A stretch of 64,000 nt of DNA from Marivita sp046592965 (GTDB lineage Bacteria; Pseudomonadota; Alphaproteobacteria; Rhodobacterales; Rhodobacteraceae), in assembly GCF_046592965.1 (NCBI RefSeq), contig NZ_JBISBV010000001.1, forward strand, positions 124,001-188,000. Reading direction: 5' to 3'. Position 1 is the stretch's first letter; the number at the start of each line of letters is the position of its first letter. A model generated the notes under the pieces. The model worked only from the letters and a program-made list of their open reading frames with translations. It was not told the DNA's origin and made no database searches. Of this stretch, positions 1 through 7,600 are shown piece by piece. The position numbers were made by a program, and so were the translations under genes.

Positions 1-1996
1 GTCCGAGGCGGCGGCAAGAGGGCTGGCGGACCGGCTCGGCGTGCGCGTATTCTCCGACGCGGCCGGCTTGATCGACGCCAAGGTCTGCGACGCCGTGCAC
101 ATTCTGACACCGCCGCATCTGCATCACCCGTTGGCGCTGCAATGCTTGGAGGCAGGACTGCATGTGCTGGTCGAAAAACCGGTGGCCACTTCGGCGCAGG
201 AAACTGCGGAAGTGGAGGCCGCCGCGCAGAACAACGGCGTGCGCTTTCACGCCGGACATAACTTCATGGGGCTTCCGTCCTACGACCGGCTGAAGGGAAT
301 GCTAGACCGCGGCGATCTGGGCCGTGTCTCGAACGCCGAGGTGCATTGGTGTTTGCCCCTTGCGCCTCTGCGATCCGGGCCGTTCGGCATCTGGTTGCTG
401 CGCGAGCCGAAGAACCTCTTGCTGGAACTTGGCCCGCATCTGATGGGGTTCGTGGTGGATCTGTTCGGCGTGCCCGACGTGCAAGCGGTTCAGCTGTCAA
501 AACCGATCGAGCTGCCCGGTGACGATACGCGGCAGCAAGGTTGGCGGATCATGGCCGAGGCTGGCGGCGTCGACGTGACGTTGACGATTTCGATGGTTGA
601 GACGTTCGATGACCGGTCGCTGACCATTCGCGGATCTTCCGGGCGCGCGCGGCTGGATTTTGCCGCCGATACGTTGGTGGTCGAGCGCGAGAATGCCTCG
701 GATTTGGTGCTCAACCCCTTGCGCCGACAACTGGATCTGGGCTGGCAGCATCTGAGCGAGGGCGTCGGCAACGCGGTGAAGCAACTTGTCTCCCTCAACC
801 GCAAATCACCCTATGCGCTGAGTTTCCAAGGCATGAGCGCGGCGATTTACGATCCATTGCGCAAGGGCAGACCGCAGGATGCGCGGTTCTCCGGTGCGAG
901 TGCCGTCAAGGTGATGACGGCGCTGGATCAGGTGCTGGAGTGTCTACCGTCCGGCGAATTGCAACCGGCGTCTCCTAAGGGAAAAACGCGCGACCCCAAA
1001 CCGACGGCTATGGTCATTGGCGGCACCGGGTTCATCGGTCGTGCGTTGACACGTGCGCTGGTCGCAAAGAGCAAGGACGTGCGGGTGTTGAGCCGAGGCA
1101 AACACGGGCCCTTTCCCGATCTGCCTGACGAGGTCGAAACGGTGGCTGTGTCGCTTTACGACAAGGACGGGCTTGTCGATGCGATGCAGGGCATCGACGT
1201 GGTTTACAATCTTGCGCGGTCGCTCGAAGGAACCTGGGACGACGCGCTGGAACACGATGTGCGCGTTGCCATGCGCATAGCCGAAGCTTGTCAGGCCGCA
1301 GGTGTCAAACGGCTGGTCTATACGGGAACGATTGCGAGTTACGATATGTCTGACCCGAGTGTCAGGATCACCGAAGACACGCCCTTTCCGGATGATATGA
1401 CCGACCGCAACATGTATGCCCGTTCCAAGGCGGAATGCGAAAGCCGCCTGATGGATATGTACAGGAAGGACGGCTTGCCGCTCGTCATTGCTCGGCCTGG
1501 AATCGTTCTGGGGCATGGTGGCCCGCTACAACACTGGGGCATAGGACGCTGGCATGGTGCGGGAGCTGTGCGAATCTGGGGCAACGGTTTGAATATCCTG
1601 CCTTTCGTTCTGATCGACGATGTTGCGGATGGGTTGGTTCTGATGGGTGAACATCCGGACGCGATTGGACAGAGCTATAATCTGATCGGAGACCCGATGC
1701 TGAGCGCGAAAGGTTATTTCGAGGCGATTTACAAGACGCTGGGTGCTCGTGTGCGCGTGAGTACCGGCAATCTGACAGTGTTTTGGGCAGCGGATGCCGT
1801 GAAACATGCGCTGAAAACTTACGCGTTGCGGCGGCAGGGATTGAGCCGCCCATCGCTTGCGGATTGGAAGAGCCGAGCGCATCTTTCGTCGTTCAACAAC
1901 AGCAAACCCAAGCAGGAACTAGGATGGGTGCCTGAGGCGGACAAATCCCGGTTTGTGCAAAAGGCGGTTGAGCAGGCCAACCTTTTTGGCTTTTGA
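1..1996 (+). CDS. Fused Gfo/Idh/MocA oxidoreductase and NAD-dependent epimerase (5' end outside window)
   Basis: The reading frame is already open at base 2, so the true start lies left of the window. The first part (to about base 940) is a Gfo/Idh/MocA dehydrogenase that has lost its first Rossmann strand to the window edge; the family E-K-P catalytic motif is at about bases 173-181. The second part, from about base 1010, is a complete extended short-chain dehydrogenase/epimerase: nucleotide-binding GGTGFIG at about 1018-1038 and the Y-x-x-x-K pair in MYARSKAE at about 1411-1434. Both families oxidise or epimerise sugars, often as nucleotide-sugars, so one polypeptide may carry out two successive steps in making an unusual glycan sugar. 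The flanking polysaccharide genes support that role. The fusion is clear; the substrate is unknown. Confidence 0.85.
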   Translation, partial: SEAAARGLADRLGVRVFSDAAGLIDAKVCDAVHILTPPHLHHPLALQCLEAGLHVLVEKPVATSAQETAEVEAAAQNNGVRFHAGHNFMGLPSYDRLKGMLDRGDLGRVSNAEVHWCLPLAPLRSGPFGIWLLREPKNLLLELGPHLMGFVVDLFGVPDVQAVQLSKPIELPGDDTRQQGWRIMAEAGGVDVTLTISMVETFDDRSLTIRGSSGRARLDFAADTLVVERENASDLVLNPLRRQLDLGWQHLSEGVGNAVKQLVSLNRKSPYALSFQGMSAAIYDPLRKGRPQDARFSGASAVKVMTALDQVLECLPSGELQPASPKGKTRDPKPTAMVIGGTGFIGRALTRALVAKSKDVRVLSRGKHGPFPDLPDEVETVAVSLYDKDGLVDAMQGIDVVYNLARSLEGTWDDALEHDVRVAMRIAEACQAAGVKRLVYTGTIASYDMSDPSVRITEDTPFPDDMTDRNMYARSKAECESRLMDMYRKDGLPLVIARPGIVLGHGGPLQHWGIGRWHGAGAVRIWGNGLNILPFVLIDDVADGLVLMGEHPDAIGQSYNLIGDPMLSAKGYFEAIYKTLGARVRVSTGNLTVFWAADAVKHALKTYALRRQGLSRPSLADWKSRAHLSSFNNSKPKQELGWVPEADKSRFVQKAVEQANLFGF

Positions 1997-2038
1997 ACGA
2001 GTGCGAAAGGTGAACAATCCCCTCAAATTGGACGCATT

Positions 2039-2060
2039 CCTGACAGATTAGTCTGTCAGG
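2039..2060. repeat. Perfect 9-bp inverted repeat (hairpin or operator)
   Basis: CCTGACAGA, a TTAG loop, then TCTGTCAGG: a perfect inverted repeat 42 bases after the stop of the dehydrogenase fusion and 70 bases before the kinase start. No T-run follows, so it is a weak intrinsic terminator at best. A regulator site for the kinase gene is equally possible. Confidence 0.5.
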
Positions 2061-2113
2061 TGGAACCTGGGTCTTTCTTTGGCGCTATTGAACCGGATAT
2101 TAACCGATGCCGC

Positions 2114-2126
2114 GTAACGAGGTTAC
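2114..2126 (+). promoter_or_regulatory. Ribosome-binding site inside a small inverted repeat
   Basis: GTAAC-GAG-GTTAC lies directly before the kinase ATG at 2130. The only Shine-Dalgarno-like bases, GAGG at 2119-2122, fall in the loop and the first base of the second arm. The repeat is short and any effect on translation is conjecture. Confidence 0.3.
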
Positions 2127-2129
2127 AAC

Positions 2130-3095
2130 ATGACCGACACGCCAAAATTCCAACGCCGCAAGCGGCGTGGGGCGGTGTCGGACTCGGCGCGATCCGCCGC
2201 GCGGCCCAGCGAATCCGATGCGCACGCTCAGTCGAGGGAAAAGGCGGCGCTGGAAGAGGAAAAAGAGCAAGCCGTACGCGCGACCGAGCACACTCAGCCG
2301 AGCGGGCGCGATCCAAAAACACCCCTGGTGCTGGCAAAACCGCCTGCCGCCCTCCGTCGCCATGACGCCGAAGCTGTCTGGCGATCTCTGGACCGCTTCG
2401 ACCTTGACGCAAGGCGGTTGGCCAAGCGCAATGTCGTCACCGCGTTGCGGCGCGACCCGGCACATACGCGGTTCGATATCCTGCGCACCCGGATGTTGCA
2501 GGCGCTGACTGAAAACGGATGGCGGCGAGTGGCGATCACATCGCCCACAAAGAATTGCGGTAAGACGTTCACCGCCGCAAACCTCGCCATAAGCCTGTCA
2601 CGGCAGGAGAACTGCAAGACGGTTTTGCTTGATCTCGATATGCGCAGCCCCAGCCTGCACAAGGTTTTCGGGGTTCGCGATCCGGGCGTGATTTCCGATC
2701 TGCTCCGCGGCGACATCTCGCCGGAGCGGCATCTACAAGGCTTTGCGCAAAACGATATTTCTGCGGGATCGCACGTTGCGATCGGCTTCAATGGCATGGT
2801 CGAACCCTATGCGGCAGAGTTGCTGCAGGATCGATCGACCGAGCGTGCTCTGGAGCGGATCGAAGCATTGCTGGAACCGGACGTGATGCTGTTTGATCTG
2901 CCTCCGGCCCTCTTGAACGACGATGTTCTGGCGATGCGGCCTTATTTTGATGCTCTGCTGATCGTCGCGGGCGGCGGCATGACGCGCGCCAATGACATCA
3001 AGGAAACGGAACGACGGCTGGGTGACAAGGTTCCGCTGCTTGGGATCGTGTTGAACAAAGCCGATCAGGCGGAAAGCGGCGACTACGCTTATTGA
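2130..3095 (+). CDS. CpsD/CapB-type tyrosine autokinase (polysaccharide co-polymerase ATPase)
   Basis: This 321-residue cytoplasmic protein has the core of a bacterial tyrosine kinase controlling exopolysaccharide chain length and export. A charged, low-complexity N-terminus (1-70) precedes an EFRTLR-like segment near 114-122, a Walker A variant SPTKNCGKTF (138-147), Walker A' VLLDLDMRSP (165-174) and Walker B VMLFDLPP (252-259). The first glycine of the usual P-G-E-G-K-S/T loop is replaced, but the catalytic GKT is kept. The C-terminus ends in D-Y-A-Y, a very short tyrosine cluster compared with the longer tail of Wzc. There is no membrane segment; the partner is likely the Wzz-type protein encoded tail-to-tail, with a 7-base overlap. 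Kinase and adaptor are thus separate genes, unlike the fused ExoP/Wzc form usual in proteobacteria. Confidence 0.85.
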   Translation: MTDTPKFQRRKRRGAVSDSARSAARPSESDAHAQSREKAALEEEKEQAVRATEHTQPSGRDPKTPLVLAKPPAALRRHDAEAVWRSLDRFDLDARRLAKRNVVTALRRDPAHTRFDILRTRMLQALTENGWRRVAITSPTKNCGKTFTAANLAISLSRQENCKTVLLDLDMRSPSLHKVFGVRDPGVISDLLRGDISPERHLQGFAQNDISAGSHVAIGFNGMVEPYAAELLQDRSTERALERIEALLEPDVMLFDLPPALLNDDVLAMRPYFDALLIVAGGGMTRANDIKETERRLGDKVPLLGIVLNKADQAESGDYAY

Positions 3096-4417
3096 GCCTT
3101 CCGCTGCGCGAGCGTGAACCCCGCCAATTGAGCGAGCGGTTTGGCCAACAGTGCAATCGCCCCAAGCAGAATTGCAGCCAATACACCCCATCCGAATCTG
3201 GGCCCGTTGCCCTTGCGCGGTGTGGCGCTTGCTGCGTTCAGCACAGGAACTGAAATCACCGGACGCACCCCCAAGACGCGCTCCATCTGCGATGCGTTGC
3301 GAATGGGCGGATTGAGCATTTCCAGAACAAACGCCACCCCTAGGGCGAGAAGAACACTGGCCACTCCGCCAAGCATTGCAACCGAGCGTTTGCTGCGCGA
3401 AATCGGATAGACTGGCACAATAGCGCGCTCCAGCACCTCGAACCGGGCAAGCTGACGTTGCTGCTCAAGGCTCTGGCTCATCTCGGCATCCGCCTTGCGG
3501 CGCGCAATGACTGTGAACTGTTCGTTCAATTGCCCCAACTCGCGTTGCAGCGAAGCCAGCTCGCGCTCGACGGCTGGCGCGCGTGCCATCAAGCCATTGA
3601 TTTCGGCAATGCGGTTTTCGATCAGGCCAATCTGATCTTCCAGCACGCCAACCTGCCTCTGTAGCGCTTCGGGGCGGGTGCGCGTAGTGTTGGATTCAAG
3701 GCTCAGGATTTGCTGGCGCAGCGTCAGAAGAGACGTGTTGAGCGTGGTCAATTCGCCCTGAAGGATGGGGATATTAGACGGCAGCACATCGGAGGATGCA
3801 CTCTTGTAGTCGGCAATCTCAGCCTCCGCGGCGATAATCTCCTGCCGGATACGAGCTTCTTCGCTGTCGAAAAACTCGAGCTCCACTTGCGCACGATCCA
3901 CGCTACGGGTGCGCGCTTCTTCCATGACGCGGTCAAGAAGGTCATTGGCGACATCGGCCGCCTTTTGCGGATCGTTCAAATTTGCCTCGATGACCATGCC
4001 GGAAACCGATTGGTTTGGCTGCCACGCCTCGCCCGAGAGGATCGCGTCGATGCTCACCGACTCGCGCATCGCGGTCAGACGCTCGGTTGGTGTCATGTCG
4101 GGATCTTGGGTGAACAGATTGTGGGTATCCATGATGTCAAACAGCGTACCGCGCGACATCACCCGTTGTTCGATAAGGCGCACGGTGCGCCGCGCGTCAA
4201 GGCTGGCGCGGGTTTCTGCCACTGTGCCGACGCTGGAATTCGTGCTTGTGACCTGGGCATCCTCGATCTGGACGACCGCAATGGCATTATAGACAGGCTC
4301 GCGCATCAGCGCAAAAACGACTGACGCCAGACACCCCAGGAGAACGATTGCCAGGATCAGCCCCAGACGACGCTTGATCGCAGAGATCACCTCATCAAAC
4401 GACTGAAAATACAGCAC
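3089..4417 (-). CDS. Wzz/chain-length determinant family membrane protein
   Basis: A 442-residue inner-membrane polysaccharide co-polymerase. The first membrane helix is at about 18-37, followed by a periplasmic domain rich in predicted coiled coil (about 170-325), then a second helix at about 345-366. That helix leads into the conserved LNPPIRNASQMERVLG stretch typical of Wzz/CapA adaptors that contact the tyrosine kinase. A further hydrophobic segment near the C-terminus (about 408-430) is unusual and may be a third helix. The protein controls glycan chain length with a Wzy-type polymerase, which is not in this window. It lies 213 bases downstream of the NRPS gene on the same strand and may have its own promoter. 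Its end overlaps the facing kinase gene by 7 bases. Confidence 0.85.
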   Translation of the reverse strand: MLYFQSFDEVISAIKRRLGLILAIVLLGCLASVVFALMREPVYNAIAVVQIEDAQVTSTNSSVGTVAETRASLDARRTVRLIEQRVMSRGTLFDIMDTHNLFTQDPDMTPTERLTAMRESVSIDAILSGEAWQPNQSVSGMVIEANLNDPQKAADVANDLLDRVMEEARTRSVDRAQVELEFFDSEEARIRQEIIAAEAEIADYKSASSDVLPSNIPILQGELTTLNTSLLTLRQQILSLESNTTRTRPEALQRQVGVLEDQIGLIENRIAEINGLMARAPAVERELASLQRELGQLNEQFTVIARRKADAEMSQSLEQQRQLARFEVLERAIVPVYPISRSKRSVAMLGGVASVLLALGVAFVLEMLNPPIRNASQMERVLGVRPVISVPVLNAASATPRKGNGPRFGWGVLAAILLGAIALLAKPLAQLAGFTLAQRKAQ

Positions 4418-4630
4418 CTTTCAGCTCCAATTCAAGGCCCCCGCCCCATCTGTCAAACCACGAGTCGCGGACCCGATATGCCACAGACGAGCCACAATTT
4501 AGCCAAGAATTGCCCCAATTGCCATCACAATGCAGCCTGCTCATGGAAACAACGCGTTTCCGTTCACCGCATCCGACATGCCGGGATCGAGCGTATTAGC
4601 CCGAGGCGCGTCTTCGCTCGGCAGACATGT
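4418..4630. other. 213-base intergenic stretch between NRPS and wzz-like gene
   Basis: No gene is visible. On the minus strand, reading toward the wzz-like gene, there are tandem GGCAATT repeats spaced 9 bases apart and two TGTGGC repeats. These could mark a regulated promoter or the NRPS 3' UTR. I found no convincing terminator. Confidence 0.3.
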
Positions 4631-7600
4631 TCACGCTTGCCGACGTGCTCGCATTGCACGACGACGGGCCATCGCATCGGTCCGGGCCTGCGCACGGTCT
4701 TTCGGGTTTGGCGGAACGATTGGTGCGACATTGCCAACTCGGTTGGTATCACCCCTCAATTTTGCGACCCGGTCCGCCAGCGCCTGAAGACTCGCGTGCT
4801 GGAAAATATCGGTAATCGACAGCTTTGGAATGTTCAGCCGGTCCCGCAAGATGCGATGGGTTTGCACTGCCAGCAAGGAGTGACCGCCCAGATCAAAGAA
4901 ATTCGACGTCGGGGCGATGTCGTGCACGCCAAGAACTTCTGTCCAGACATCGGCAATTTGCATGCGCAAGGCTTCGTCGGCCTGTTCGACCGTTGGCGAA
5001 GCACTTGCAGCGTCCGGCTTTGGCCGCACCGGGAGCGCACCGGGCGCTGGTAGCGCGCTCCGGTCGATCTTGTGATTTGGGGTGACCGGGAAGGATTCCA
5101 GCGTCACAAAATGGGCAGGCATCATGTAGTCGGGCAAGCGCGCGCCAAGCGCAGCGCGCATGGCCTGCGTTTCGATCGTTTTCGTGCTGGTCAGATAAGC
5201 CACCAGCCGCACATCGCCGGGAACGTCCTCTCTCGCGAGAACCACAGCATTTGTGACGCCGTCCAGACTTTGCACTGCGGCTTCGATTTCGCCGAGTTCG
5301 ATGCGAAACCCGCGCAGTTTGACCTGGCTGTCGGCGCGACCAAGGAAGTTCAGGCGGCCATCGGGACGACGCTGCACGAGATCGCCGGCGCGATACATCC
5401 GCCCTTTGGCAAACGGATTGTTGCGAAACCGATCTGACGTCATCGCGTCGCGCTGCCAATAGCCCCGCGCGACGCCGTTCCCGCCAATCCAAAGTTCTCC
5501 GGTTTCGCCGAACCCGACCGGCGTTAGATTGTCATCGAGAACGTAAAGCTGGGTGTTGGCGATCGGCAATCCGATGTTGACCGTTGCTTCACCCCCTTCA
5601 GCCAGCGCGGACGAAGACCAGATGGTCGTTTCAGTTGGGCCGTACATATTGGTGATCTGCGCGTCGGTGGCTTTCGACAGATCAGACCTCAGAGCTCCGG
5701 AAAGCGCCTCGCCTCCAAGGAACAGGTGTTTCAGATTGCGCAATTGAGAGCGCGCGTCGTCGTCCATGAGCATCATGCGTGCCATTGACGGAGTGCATTG
5801 CAGATGCGTGACGTCATGACGGGCCAGCATGGCCGCAACTGAGAAATCGGTCGTCTTGTGTTCGGCGCTGGGTGCGGCTTTTCGCACGACATCTGCGAGT
5901 GGTCGCAGACCATCCAGCACCTGATCGGTGGAGATCCCGTAGTCGATGAGACAGGCAATTTCGGTCACGCCGATTTGTTTGAGCTGGTCGACGCGCGCGA
6001 GTGCATCGTCGATCGTTCCGAACAGTCCGGACTCGTTGAAATATCGCTCGAACGCGAAGTCGAGGATTCCTTCAAGGTCATCTTCGCTCAGATCTCCGAG
6101 ATCGAGATCGAACGCGTTCTTGACACCTTGGGGCTTTTTAAATGCCGGGAATGTCCAAGCGTATTGCTTGATCAGTCCAGCCGCAGAGCGCAAGTAGTCT
6201 TTCATCGGCTCGCGCGCAATCTCGCGTGCAGATTCGCGCGTATCGGCCAAGCACGTATGGAGCATCAGCGACACCGTGAAGGCGTCGGGATCATGGCCGG
6301 CATCTCGCAATGCCTGCCTGTAGAGAGCGATCTTTTCTCCGACCTCGGGGATGGATTGGCCGAGAAGATGGGTCAGAACATTTGCACCGTTGCGCCCCGC
6401 CTCGCGCCAAGTTTCGGGGTTGCCTGCGGTCGTGACCCAAATCGGCAATTCCTGCGAAACGGGGCGCGGTTGCGTGATCACCTCATGAAGCTTGCCATCT
6501 TTGCGCGGGAACGCGACCGGTTCGCCGCGCCAAAGTTTGCGGACCTGATCCATCGCCTCGAACATGGCTGCTTTGTTGTCAGGTGGTGAATTCTCGGGCC
6601 GAAGCACAAAATCGTCCGGCTGCCAGCCGCTTGCAATGGCAAGTCCTGCGCGACCGTTGGTGAGGTTATCGATCACCGCCCACTCCTCGGCGATACGCGC
6701 GGGATGATGCAGCGGTGCCACGCAGCTGCCGGAGCGCACGCCGATATTGCGGGTCACGGCGGCGACGGCGGCACCGGTGACGGACGGGTTCGGATAAGGC
6801 CCACCAAACGCGTGGAAGTGGCGTTCCGGCGTCCAAACGGCGCAAAAGCCGTTTTCATCCGCAAATTTCGCGCCTTCAAGCAGCAGGCGATACTTGTCGC
6901 GCCCTGCCCCATCGTCATTGCCCCAGTAATAGATCGAAAATTCCATGCCGTCCGTGGCCTGACGCACCATACCGCCAGAGATAACGCCTCTCTGGCTTGC
7001 GCTCGGTAAGACAACCTTGAAACCCCGCGCCATAGTGTAAAAGAGTTCCAATACGGAGATGTCGAAACTGAGGCTGGTGACAGCGAGCCACGACGCACTG
7101 GGATCGTGCGGCACAGCCGCGTCCATACCGGCGTAAAAGTTCAGCACATTGCGGTGCTCGACCATCACACCTTTCGGCGTTCCAGTCGAACCCGATGTGT
7201 AAATCACATAGGCAAGATTTTCGGGTTTCGCGGCAGGTTCCGGATTGTCGGGTGAGGCTTTGGAAAGACGATGATCATTGTCAAGGATGAGCGTCTTGGC
7301 GTGGGTTACGGGCAAATCGGGGTGAAGCGCCTTTTGGCTGACGACAATTTCGGCACCGCTGTCGGACAGGTAATGCGCCAGTCTTTCTTTGGGATACTCC
7401 GGGTCAAGCGGAAGATAGGCGCCACCCGCCTTGAGGATTCCCAACGCGGCAGCAATCAGATCAGGTCCGCGGTAACAGTGCAGGCCAACAACCGTATCAA
7501 CGCCCACTCCCATCTTGCGCAAAACGTGAGCGATCCGATTGGCACGTTCATTCAGCGCCGCATAGGTCATTTGGTCGTTTTCATGGACCAGAGCGACGGC

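Noticed and set aside
944..1516. A 190-codon minus-strand frame inside the dehydrogenase fusion
   Set aside because: Shadow of the plus-strand gene, rich in His/Arg as typical of antisense frames in GC-rich DNA.
5858..6589. A 243-codon plus-strand open frame opposite the NRPS
   Set aside because: It mirrors the GC-rich NRPS codons on the other strand, has no recognisable motif and no ribosome-binding site.
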